From positions 1 through 19,070 of the forward strand of contig URQL01000011.1 in the NCBI GenBank assembly GCA_900550005.1: DNA of 19,070 nt, in the 5' to 3' direction. Both the position numbers and the translations under genes were made by a program. A model generated the notes under the pieces. That model was not told the origin of the DNA. It made no database searches and was given only the letters and a program-made list of their open reading frames with translations. The DNA comes from an uncultured Erysipelotrichaceae bacterium (GTDB lineage Bacteria; Bacillota_I; Bacilli_A; Erysipelotrichales; Coprobacillaceae). Below are positions 1-6,715 of this stretch, in pieces; position 1 is the stretch's first letter, and each line of letters opens with the position of its first letter.

Positions 1-7
1 CCTGTTT

Positions 8-36
8 ATATTAGCACTTATTCTTCTTTCTTGCAA
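8..36 (-). promoter_or_regulatory. Promoter reading left out of the window
   Basis: On the minus strand a -35 hexamer TTGCAA (31-36) and a -10 hexamer TAATAT (8-13) are separated by exactly 17 bases. It sits downstream of the lysA terminator, so it most likely starts an independent minus-strand transcript whose gene lies left of base 1. The rest of 1-158 is T-rich on the plus strand and shows no gene. Confidence 0.55.
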
Positions 37-158
37 GCTTTTTTTTACTTTTTTTATTATTTTTTGTCTCTTTTTCTCTTTCCTTAGGATTTTTTGCTGT
101 TTTGTCTTACTTTAAGATACTATTAATTATATTGTTTCTAATAACTTATCTCATTTTA

Positions 159-199
159 CAAAAAAAGACTTTAACAAATCTTATAGATTTGAAAAGTCT
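159..199 (-). terminator. Intrinsic terminator of the lysine operon
   Basis: Minus-strand stem AGACTTT/AAAGTCT (193-199 with 166-172) continues into CAAATCT/AGATTTG (175-181 with 185-191) around a 3-base loop, followed by a run of U (plus-strand A, 160-166). It starts 11 bases after the lysA stop codon and closes the operon. Confidence 0.85.
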
Positions 200-209
200 A
201 AATCATCAT

Positions 210-1529
210 CTAATCTACATCATACATAATTAAATCATCAAATGTTTGTCTTCTTATTACTAAACGATCTTTACCTTGATAAGTAAATACAACTGCTGGT
301 TTTGGTAATTGATTATAATTACTGCTCATTGAATAATGATAGGCTCCAGTTGAAAAGACAGCTAGTATATCTCCAGGTTGTGGATCTGGTAAGGCTATGT
401 TTTGAATTAATATATCTCCAGATTCGCAATTTTTTCCAGCAATACATACATTTTGATCTGGTTCAATACCTGCTTTATTTGCAATAATAGCATCATACTT
501 TGCTTGATATAAGGCACTTCTAATATTATCTGTCATCCCTCCGTCGACACTAACATATTTTTTTATCCCTGGGATATCTTTTGAAGAGCCTATTTCATAT
601 AAAGTTATTCCTGCATTTCCAACTACAAATCGACCAGGTTCTATTAAAACCATTGGTCTTTTCCATCCCTTTGTTGCAAAACCTTCAGTAATAATATTCA
701 TAATACGTGAAGTGATTTCTTCAAAATCTAATGGCGTATCTTCTTTTGTATAGGCGATTCCATACCCACCACCAGCATTTAATTTACGAATAACAATATT
801 AAAATGATCATAGATTTCATAAGCAAATCCAACAAATTTATGCATTGCTTCTTCATATTTATGCATATCAAATACTTGAGAACCAATATGACAATGAATA
901 CCTTCAAATTCTATAGAATCACTTTTTAATATTTTTTCAATTGCTTTTAAGTATGTTCCATCATGACTTGAGAAACCAAATTTTGTATCTGTAGCTGCTG
1001 TTTGAATGTACTTATGTCCTCCTGCTTCTACACCTGGTACCACACGAATCGTTGCTTTGACTATTTTATTTAACTTACTTGCAATTTCTTGTATTAAATT
1101 AATTTCATGAAAATTATCAATTACAAAATTTTCAACACCCTGACTGATTGCATATTCAATTTCACTTCTCAATTTATTATTTCCATGGAAATAAATCTTT
1201 TTAGGATCAAATCCCGAACTTAAAGCAATAGATATTTCACCTGCAGATACACAATCAATCCCTATTTGATATTCTTTAGCTAATTTATAAATTGCTTTAC
1301 AGCTGAAAGATTTCGAAGCAAATAATGGTAAGGTATTTTCATATTTATCTAACATTTTTTCTTTTAATAAGTTCATTTGTTCACGAATATGTCCTTCAGA
1401 CATCACATATAAAGGTGTTCCATACTTTTTAACTAATTCTAAACTGCTAACATCATCAATATAAAGAGTATGATCTTTAAATGTAGCATATTTTGTTTGT
1501 AACACATCTTGTTTTACTAAAGTATCCAT
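210..1529 (-). CDS. lysA: Diaminopimelate decarboxylase
   Basis: PLP-dependent fold-III decarboxylase that turns meso-diaminopimelate into L-lysine and CO2, the last step of lysine synthesis, in the cytoplasm. The 439-aa length fits the family. Visible landmarks are the PLP lysine in LFASKSF (K73), the barrel motif HCHIGSQ, the phosphate-binding GGGYGIAY, the active-site CESGDIL near the C terminus, and GAYHYSMSSNYN. It is the last gene of the operon: its ATG lies 6 bases after the dapB stop. There is no strong Shine-Dalgarno (only AGATAGA), so translation may depend on coupling to dapB. Expression should follow the lysine riboswitch upstream. Decarboxylases of ornithine/arginine share the fold, but the CESGD motif and the dapA-dapB context make lysA the secure reading. 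Confidence 0.97.
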   Translation of the reverse strand: MDTLVKQDVLQTKYATFKDHTLYIDDVSSLELVKKYGTPLYVMSEGHIREQMNLLKEKMLDKYENTLPLFASKSFSCKAIYKLAKEYQIGIDCVSAGEISIALSSGFDPKKIYFHGNNKLRSEIEYAISQGVENFVIDNFHEINLIQEIASKLNKIVKATIRVVPGVEAGGHKYIQTAATDTKFGFSSHDGTYLKAIEKILKSDSIEFEGIHCHIGSQVFDMHKYEEAMHKFVGFAYEIYDHFNIVIRKLNAGGGYGIAYTKEDTPLDFEEITSRIMNIITEGFATKGWKRPMVLIEPGRFVVGNAGITLYEIGSSKDIPGIKKYVSVDGGMTDNIRSALYQAKYDAIIANKAGIEPDQNVCIAGKNCESGDILIQNIALPDPQPGDILAVFSTGAYHYSMSSNYNQLPKPAVVFTYQGKDRLVIRRQTFDDLIMYDVD

Positions 1530-1535
1530 ATCTAT

Positions 1536-2279
1536 CTAATATAACGTTTTTAACGTATACAATCCTTTCTTTTTATTTGCTAATAATTTAGCCGCATGCA
1601 CCGCTCCTTGAACAAATACATCTTTAGATAAAGCCATATGTTTAATTGAAACGATTTCATCTTTTCCTGCAAACATAACTTCATGTTCGCCAAAAATTGT
1701 TCCACCTCTCAATGCTTGAATTCCAATTTCTTCTCTTTCTCTTTTCTTCGTTACTTGACTACGATCATAAACAGGCCTTGTTTCTTTAATCTCTTCTTCC
1801 ATAATTTCATATAATAATTTAGCTGTTCCACTAGGTGCATCTATTTTTTGATTATGGTGTCTTTCTAAAATTTCAATATCAAAATAATTATCATAAAATT
1901 CTTTTGCAACTTCTTTTAAAATTTTTGTTAACATTTGTACACCTAAAGAAGTGTTATAAGATTGAAAAATAGCTATTTCTTTACTAGCTTCCTCTATTTT
2001 GTTTAACTGATCATTTGTAAACCCTGTTGTTGCTAATACGAGCTTTGTTTGGTTAGTTAAAGCATAATCTAGTAAATCGTCTAAATTATTAGGATTAGAA
2101 AAATCAATAATCATTTCTGCTTGATCTTTACATTCTTTAAATGTTTTATACATTGGTTTCTCTATTGTTTGATTAAATTCTCTTGAAACAACACCAATAA
2201 TTTCAAAATCATCATCATTTTTTAAAGCATGATAAATCTTTTGACCCATCATACCAAATCCACTAATTAATGTTTTCAT
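1536..2279 (-). CDS. dapB: 4-hydroxy-tetrahydrodipicolinate reductase
   Basis: NAD(P)H-dependent reductase converting hydroxytetrahydrodipicolinate, the DapA product, to tetrahydrodipicolinate. The N-terminal Rossmann motif ISGFGMMG and the family signature ERHHNQKIDAPSGTA, with the catalytic His and Lys, are both intact. I place the start at ATG 2279 (MKTLISGFG), giving 247 aa. It has AAGGGA at a proper distance and begins one base after the dapA stop. An in-frame extension to 2300 would overlap dapA and adds residues before the Rossmann strand that homologues lack. It is translated as part of the riboswitch-controlled lysine operon, tightly coupled to dapA on one side and lysA on the other. 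Confidence 0.96.
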   Translation of the reverse strand: MKTLISGFGMMGQKIYHALKNDDDFEIIGVVSREFNQTIEKPMYKTFKECKDQAEMIIDFSNPNNLDDLLDYALTNQTKLVLATTGFTNDQLNKIEEASKEIAIFQSYNTSLGVQMLTKILKEVAKEFYDNYFDIEILERHHNQKIDAPSGTAKLLYEIMEEEIKETRPVYDRSQVTKKREREEIGIQALRGGTIFGEHEVMFAGKDEIVSIKHMALSKDVFVQGAVHAAKLLANKKKGLYTLKTLY

Positions 2280-2280
2280 A

Positions 2281-3174
2281 TTAATATCCCTTACTTTCAA
2301 ATTCTTTCATAGCATTAATCATTTGTTCTTTAATTTCATCAGTCGTTGGAATCAAAGGCATTCTTAAATATTCTTCACAGATACCTTGATATTTTAATGC
2401 CGTTTTGACACAAATTGGATTAACATCTGCAAATAATCCTTTAACAACTGGATTTAAATCATAGGCTAATTGTCGAGCTTTGACCATATCTCCCTTTAAT
2501 GCATATTCACATAACTGCTGACATTCACGAGGATAGATATTACTTAACACTGAAATAACACCTTTACCTCCTGCAGCAATAAAAGGTAAAATCAATCCAT
2601 CTTCACCTGAATAAACATCGAAATCCATATCTTTTGTTGCAGCTAATAAATCCATTGTATAAGCCATATCCCCAGTTGCATCTTTCATAGCAATAATATT
2701 AGGATGTTTAGCTAATTCAACTGCTGTATCTAGATTAATTTTTAATCCTGTTCTACCTGGAATATTATATAAAATAATTGGTAATCCAATATGATCTGCT
2801 AAATAAGTAAAATGTTGAATCAATCCTCTTTGACTTGTTTTATTGTAATAAGGGGTAACAATTAAGCAAGCATCTGCTCCTAGTTCCTTAACAATTTTAG
2901 ATTCTCTTAAAGCATGAGCCGTATCATTACTTCCAGTTCCAGCGATAATAGGTACTCTTTTTTGATTAATTTCAACTGCAATTTTCAATAATTCATGTTC
3001 TTCTTCTACAGTTAAAGTAGAAGTTTCGGCTGTTGTTCCATTAACTAATAAAGCCTGTACTCCATTTTCAATCATTCGATTTACTAATACTTTATAAGCT
3101 TCAAAGTCGATACTTCCATCTTTATGCATCGGTGTTGCTAAAGCTACTGCACTTCCTAAGAATAATTCACCCAT
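2281..3174 (-). CDS. dapA: 4-hydroxy-tetrahydrodipicolinate synthase
   Basis: Class I aldolase-type enzyme condensing pyruvate with aspartate semialdehyde, the committed step to diaminopimelate and lysine. At 297 aa it is standard length. The Schiff-base lysine is K164 in MKDATGD. The catalytic triad is represented by Y136 (LYNIPGRT), T48 in NGTTAETSTL and Y110 in TPYYNK, and the substrate-carboxylate Arg is R141. The start at 3174 has GAAGGAG about 8 bases upstream. It lies 14 bases after the ACT-protein gene and one base before dapB. N-acetylneuraminate lyase is a paralogue, but the GTTAE and YNIPGRT motifs and the neighbours fit DapA. Confidence 0.97.
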   Translation of the reverse strand: MGELFLGSAVALATPMHKDGSIDFEAYKVLVNRMIENGVQALLVNGTTAETSTLTVEEEHELLKIAVEINQKRVPIIAGTGSNDTAHALRESKIVKELGADACLIVTPYYNKTSQRGLIQHFTYLADHIGLPIILYNIPGRTGLKINLDTAVELAKHPNIIAMKDATGDMAYTMDLLAATKDMDFDVYSGEDGLILPFIAAGGKGVISVLSNIYPRECQQLCEYALKGDMVKARQLAYDLNPVVKGLFADVNPICVKTALKYQGICEEYLRMPLIPTTDEIKEQMINAMKEFESKGY

Positions 3175-3188
3175 ATTTTTTTCTCCTT

Positions 3189-3653
3189 CTATAATTGATA
3201 TTCTTTCTTAATTTCTTCAACAATGACAGCTAAGTCTTTTTTATTTACCAAATAAGAAATACTCGTTAAAGATGTCGTTACTTGTAAAATTGGAACATTT
3301 ACTTTAGCAAATAATCTAAATAAATTTGCTGCTACACCTGGTGTATTACGCATTCCTTCTCCTTCTACTAATACTTTAGAAACCATTCTATTTTGAGTAA
3401 TAACAATATGTTCATACTTATTTCTAATTTCTTCTAAAGCTTGATCTAATTCTTTTTGAAATTCGCAACCACAAGTGATCTCTAAATCTACCTCTTCTTC
3501 AAGCATCACTTCACTAATCATATCTATATCTACATTATGATTAGAGATAATTGTAAATAAATCAGCAATAAATACTGAATTTTTGTGTACTTTATGCAAT
3601 TTAATTTGAATAATATCATCTAATATTGTAATTGTTTCTACTGCTTTTGCCAT
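3189..3653 (-). CDS. Stand-alone aspartokinase-type double-ACT regulatory protein
   Basis: A 154-aa protein made only of two ACT domains (about residues 10-75 and 90-150). The second reads like the C terminus of aspartokinases: SKVLVEGEGM, NTPGVAANLF, then a VTTS strand where aspartokinases have ISTS. There is no amino-acid kinase domain in frame or upstream, because the gene begins directly after the riboswitch terminator. The length is close to that of the beta subunit of Bacillus aspartokinase II, which arises there by internal initiation in lysC. I infer a regulatory subunit or lysine sensor for an aspartokinase encoded elsewhere. An ATG at 3662 is only one base from the AAGGGG ribosome site, so ATG 3653, ten bases away, is preferred. 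It is the first gene of the lysine operon. The fold is clear; the role is inferred. Confidence 0.85.
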   Translation of the reverse strand: MAKAVETITILDDIIQIKLHKVHKNSVFIADLFTIISNHNVDIDMISEVMLEEEVDLEITCGCEFQKELDQALEEIRNKYEHIVITQNRMVSKVLVEGEGMRNTPGVAANLFRLFAKVNVPILQVTTSLTSISYLVNKKDLAVIVEEIKKEYQL

Positions 3654-3683
3654 AATAACCATTCCCCTTATCTTTTTAATAAT

Positions 3684-3714
3684 AAAAAATGTCGCATGAG
3701 CTAATCATTGCGAC
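3684..3714 (-). terminator. Riboswitch-controlled intrinsic terminator
   Basis: Minus-strand GTCGCA and TGCGAC (3709-3714 with 3691-3696) form a stem followed by ATTTTTT. The bases GCTATCATTG at 3741-3750, which include the 3' side of riboswitch helix P1, are nearly complementary to CAATGATTAGC inside this hairpin (one extra base). This gives an antiterminator that competes with the terminator. Lysine binding should therefore favour termination ahead of the ACT/dapA/dapB/lysA genes. Confidence 0.85.
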
Positions 3715-3740
3715 AAAATGAAAAATTTCATTCCTATTAA

Positions 3741-3903
3741 CAATGATAGCACAACATTATCTTTTGATAATGACAGTCTTATAGATGTTCTCTATAACCC
3801 CAGATATTAAATTGATGCAACAATTTAATTCTTCGGCATACTCCCCTACACTTATTCTGTTTGCATCCACTAATAAGTTTAATGAATTATGCGCCTCTAT
3901 CGA
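3741..3903 (-). ncRNA. Lysine riboswitch (L box) aptamer
   Basis: The transcript carries the conserved L-box blocks in order: GATAGAGGCGC, then GGGGAG followed by TGCCGAAG, then TCTGGGG, then AAGACTGTCA and GCTATC. Helices match the family layout. P1 pairs GATAG (3897-3901) with CTATC (3745-3749). A 9-bp hairpin follows GCCGAAG (3806-3829). Two further hairpins have 7-bp stems (3779-3797 and 3755-3772). Known lysine riboswitches bind L-lysine and repress by transcription termination; the downstream terminator and antiterminator support that mode here. It controls the ACT-dapA-dapB-lysA operon. Recognised by eye; a covariance-model score would confirm it. Confidence 0.92.
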
Positions 3904-3911
3904 TTTACTTA

Positions 3912-3940
3912 AATATAACATAATTTATTTTAGACATCAA
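3912..3940 (-). promoter_or_regulatory. Promoter of the lysine operon
   Basis: Minus-strand -35 TTGATG (3935-3940), 17-base spacer, -10 TATATT (3912-3917) preceded by TGT, which makes an extended -10. The predicted start near 3904-3906 is just upstream of the riboswitch P1 helix. It lies immediately after the ohyA terminator, so the operon is independent of ohyA. Confidence 0.7.
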
Positions 3941-3950
3941 TATAAAATAG

Positions 3951-3972
3951 TAAAAACACCGCCTAAGCGGTG
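3951..3972 (-). terminator. Intrinsic terminator of the oleate hydratase gene
   Basis: Perfect 6-bp GC-rich stem CACCGC/GCGGTG (3957-3962 with 3967-3972) around a 4-base loop, followed on the minus strand by five U. It begins about 14 bases after the ohyA stop. Confidence 0.88.
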
Positions 3973-3985
3973 CTTCTATAAAAAA

Positions 3986-5932
3986 TTACATATTATCTTT
4001 TAGTACTTGATGATCTCTTAACACTTTTTCAATAACAGTTCCTTTAATAACACGAATCAATGGTTTTTTTAACATATTTAGTGGTCCTGGTAATTCAATT
4101 TCTAATGGAGATTTTCCATCCATTAATTTAACTGAACTATCTAGTAATTCACGAATATCATAAACACTTCCCCATACTTCAGGTACTCCTCGATCAACAC
4201 CTAATAAACCATAAACAGCTTCCATTGCTGTTCTTACAGAATATTCTGTAGTAAATACAGTATCTCTTGGTGTTTGAGCAAATTGTCCTAAGAAAGCAAA
4301 GTTAACTGCACCATCTACAATAACATCTGGTCGATCGCCTGCAGTTCTTGGCATAAAGAAAGCTGTAATATAAGGCATCATTGTAGGTACACAAACAGCA
4401 CTATTTGTTGCATAATCTTCAATTAATTCTTCAGGTACACCAATATGATATAACCATTCCATTGTTATTTCCTTACCTGTACAATCTTTCATTGGTTTTT
4501 TAACATAATCACCGATTGCATCTGTAAATAATCCATAAACCCATACACAAACCTTATCTTTATCTTGTTGTTTAAATTGGCCTTGACGATTAATTGTCCA
4601 ACTTAATAGCCATGATGAATCTTGACAACTTACAATTCCACCTGTAACAACATGTCCTGTTTTTGGATCTCTCTTACAAATTTTCGTAATATAAGGAATA
4701 ATTTTATCATCTAAAGTTGTAATTGTTGCTGATTCCCAATTTGTTTTAGCAATGTCTGAACAGAATTTTTCTGGATGTCCAAATGCAGGATCTTGTTTAG
4801 CTATATTTTTCCATAAATTCCAACATCCACTTGTTCTTACTTCAGCATCTCCATTTGGAGCATGGTTTTGATCCCCGTAAATTGTTCCTTCTGTACAACT
4901 TCCATTTGTAATAAATACTAAATCATTTTCTGTAAGAACAATTCCCTTTTCTTCACCTTTTACTTTACATTCAATTGCTTTAGCTACTTTCTTATCTTTT
5001 GTTGTTTCAAAAATCACATTTGTAACTTCTGTATTAAATTGGAAATCAACGCCATGGTCTTCCAAATATTTTTGCATTGGCAAAATTAAAGATTCATATT
5101 GATTATATCGTGTAAACTTCAATGCACTAAAATCTGGCAATCCTGAGATATGATGAATAAAACGTTGAAAATAAAGTTTCATTTCTAAGGCACTATGCCA
5201 ATTTTCAAATGCAAACATCGTACGCCAATACATCCAGAATGTTGAATTGAATACTTCATCATCAAAAACATCTTCAATTGTTTTATCATATAAATCTTCA
5301 TCCTTAGTCATAAATAATTTCATGATTTCCATACATCCTTTTTGACTAAGTCCGAATTGTCCATTCGTTTTAGCATCTTGTCCTCTATTTTTGGTAGCAC
5401 GACACAAAGAATAGTTTGGGTCTTCTTTATTTAACCAATAATATTCATCTAAAACACTTGCATCTTTAATTTCTAATGAAGGAATACTTCTAAATAAGTC
5501 CCATAAACATTCAAAGTGGTTTTCCATTTCTCTACCACCGCGCATGATATAGCCTCTTGATGGATCAAAAATACCATCACAAGCTCCACCAGCCACGTCC
5601 ATTGCTTCTAAAATATGAATGTTTTTTCCTGGCATTTGTCCATCACGAACTAAGAAACACGCTGCAGCTAAACTTGCTAAACCACTACCAATTAAATAAG
5701 CATTTTTATCATCAACACCTTCTGGTTTTTTAGGCCTAGCAAAAGCTTCAAAGTTTCCATTTGTATAATAGATACCTTTCGAATTTTTATCATACTTTCC
5801 TAACTCTGTATTTTTGTACGTATTTGGTACTTTTAATTCTTCTTTTTTATTATCTTTTACTTTCTTTGCTACATAAGCAGCTGAAGAAACAGCTGCAGCT
5901 GTAACGGCCATTGTTATAGTTTTATTTTTCAT
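3986..5932 (-). CDS. ohyA: Oleate hydratase with N-terminal hydrophobic anchor
   Basis: FAD enzyme of the 'myosin cross-reactive antigen' family, which adds water to the cis-9 double bond of free unsaturated fatty acids to give 10-hydroxy fatty acids. In host-associated bacteria this is linked to detoxifying oleate and linoleate. The FAD motif GSGLAS (residues 82-87) and the hallmark RGGREMENH (131-139) are present. The conserved part starts near IYYTNGNFEAFARPKKPEG, which corresponds to the N terminus of lactobacillar enzymes. Here about 50 extra residues precede it, including a hydrophobic stretch (about 5-22) followed by KK and a charged linker, suggesting membrane attachment. Start chosen at ATG 5932 (648 aa), 7-8 bases after AAGGTGG; an in-frame GTG at 5944 is itself part of that ribosome site. 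A TetR-type gene lies just upstream. Confidence 0.95.
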   Translation of the reverse strand: MKNKTITMAVTAAAVSSAAYVAKKVKDNKKEELKVPNTYKNTELGKYDKNSKGIYYTNGNFEAFARPKKPEGVDDKNAYLIGSGLASLAAACFLVRDGQMPGKNIHILEAMDVAGGACDGIFDPSRGYIMRGGREMENHFECLWDLFRSIPSLEIKDASVLDEYYWLNKEDPNYSLCRATKNRGQDAKTNGQFGLSQKGCMEIMKLFMTKDEDLYDKTIEDVFDDEVFNSTFWMYWRTMFAFENWHSALEMKLYFQRFIHHISGLPDFSALKFTRYNQYESLILPMQKYLEDHGVDFQFNTEVTNVIFETTKDKKVAKAIECKVKGEEKGIVLTENDLVFITNGSCTEGTIYGDQNHAPNGDAEVRTSGCWNLWKNIAKQDPAFGHPEKFCSDIAKTNWESATITTLDDKIIPYITKICKRDPKTGHVVTGGIVSCQDSSWLLSWTINRQGQFKQQDKDKVCVWVYGLFTDAIGDYVKKPMKDCTGKEITMEWLYHIGVPEELIEDYATNSAVCVPTMMPYITAFFMPRTAGDRPDVIVDGAVNFAFLGQFAQTPRDTVFTTEYSVRTAMEAVYGLLGVDRGVPEVWGSVYDIRELLDSSVKLMDGKSPLEIELPGPLNMLKKPLIRVIKGTVIEKVLRDHQVLKDNM

Positions 5933-5999
5933 AAACAATTCCACCTTTCTTGTACATCTCTATCCTAGCATTCCCTGTTTTAAAATAAAATTTACAAAA

Positions 6000-6031
6000 A
6001 AAGAGAAATGTTTAAATTTTTATCATTTCTC
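6000..6031 (-). terminator. Terminator between the TetR gene and ohyA
   Basis: Minus-strand stem GAGAAATG/CATTTCTC (6024-6031 with 6003-6010) followed by UUUUUUU. The stem includes the regulator's TGA stop codon. It implies that ohyA is mostly transcribed from its own promoter in 5945-6000, where TTTTAT, 17 bases and TAGGAT with an extended TGC is a weak candidate. Confidence 0.75.
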
Positions 6032-6586
6032 CTTCATTGTAAAATTTTTTATTGATAAATCAATTGTTCCCAACACTGTCATTTCTAAATTATCTAATAT
6101 AAATTGATAATCTTCTTTCATTCCATGGTCGATCCAATCTAACATAATTCCAACAAACCCATATTTATAAAAATAAGCAATAAAATCTTTTTGTTCAACA
6201 GTTAAAGAAGTATTTTGACTACGTTCTTCTACCACGGATTCAATAAGTTCATGTACTAATTTAAATAGAACTTTTTCAATTTGATCTCTTGAAATATCAT
6301 GATACACATTTAAAATAAAAGGCTTATTTGCATAGACTGCTTCAAAAATATTATCCAATCCTTGTTTCCAGTGAGCATAGTCTTTCTTTTCATCTAATGC
6401 CTTTTTAGCATCTTCAATAAGTACCCATTCGACTAAATCATAAAGATCTTGAAAATGATAGTAAAAAGCCATTCGACTAATATGACAAGTATCTGTTAAA
6501 TCCTTTATAGTAATTTTATGAAATGGTTTTTTTAATAATAATTCTTTTAAAGCATCTTCTAATTCTAATTTTGTTCTATTTGACAT
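6023..6586 (-). CDS. TetR/AcrR-family transcriptional regulator
   Basis: A 187-aa protein with an N-terminal TetR helix-turn-helix (about residues 8-55): HKITIKDLTDTCHISRMAFYYHF is the typical recognition segment. The C-terminal part is helical and ligand-binding-like, as in the DhaS-type group, but I cannot name the effector. It lies directly upstream of ohyA on the same strand. TetR-type regulators of fatty-acid stress genes are known in other Firmicutes, so sensing of unsaturated fatty acids and control of ohyA is a reasonable inference. A candidate operator overlaps its own promoter, suggesting autoregulation. The ATG at 6586 has AAGGA rather far upstream (about 13 bases), so initiation may be weak. 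Confidence 0.9.
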   Translation of the reverse strand: MSNRTKLELEDALKELLLKKPFHKITIKDLTDTCHISRMAFYYHFQDLYDLVEWVLIEDAKKALDEKKDYAHWKQGLDNIFEAVYANKPFILNVYHDISRDQIEKVLFKLVHELIESVVEERSQNTSLTVEQKDFIAYFYKYGFVGIMLDWIDHGMKEDYQFILDNLEMTVLGTIDLSIKNFTMKEK

Positions 6587-6606
6587 ACTAGTGTCCCGTC
6601 CTTTAC

Positions 6607-6647
6607 ATTAAGTTGATTGCATTATAAATTTTCTATATGAACTTAAT
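6607..6647 (-). promoter_or_regulatory. TetR-gene promoter with candidate operator
   Basis: A perfect -10 TATAAT lies at 6621-6626 (minus). Inverted 8-base halves ATTAAGTT (6607-6614) and AACTTAAT (6640-6647) bracket it, one at the start region and one over the -35 area. The 25-base gap is long for one TetR dimer, so this may be two half-sites of a larger operator. The -35 hexamer is poor. Confidence 0.45.
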
Positions 6648-6660
6648 ATAAATGGTAATC

Positions 6661-6710
6661 TAAAAAAAACTTGGATGTAGAGATAACGATTACCCTATCC
6701 AAGTTTTAAA
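6661..6710 (-). terminator. Terminator of the ABC/peptide cassette
   Basis: Minus-strand stem AAAACTTGGAT/ATCCAAGTTTT (11 bp) with an extendable loop and a run of eight U, starting a few bases after the stop codon of the second ABC protein. Its distal half is identical over 25 bases to the terminator at 11904-11938. Confidence 0.85.
6663..6687 (+). repeat. Direct repeat copy 1 flanking the cassette
   Basis: These 25 bases are identical and in the same orientation to 11904-11928. They form the U-tract, distal stem and part of the loop of a terminator. The two copies are 5,241 bases apart and bracket the secreted-peptide/ABC cassette. Confidence 0.8.
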
Positions 6711-6715
6711 ACAAC

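Noticed and set aside
3654..3662. Start of the ACT protein at ATG 3662
   Set aside because: Only one base separates it from the GGGG of the ribosome site; the ATG at 3653 has normal spacing.
3785..4003. 72-codon open frame on the plus strand
   Set aside because: It is the antisense of the lysine riboswitch and the ohyA terminator, has no ribosome site and no protein-like composition.
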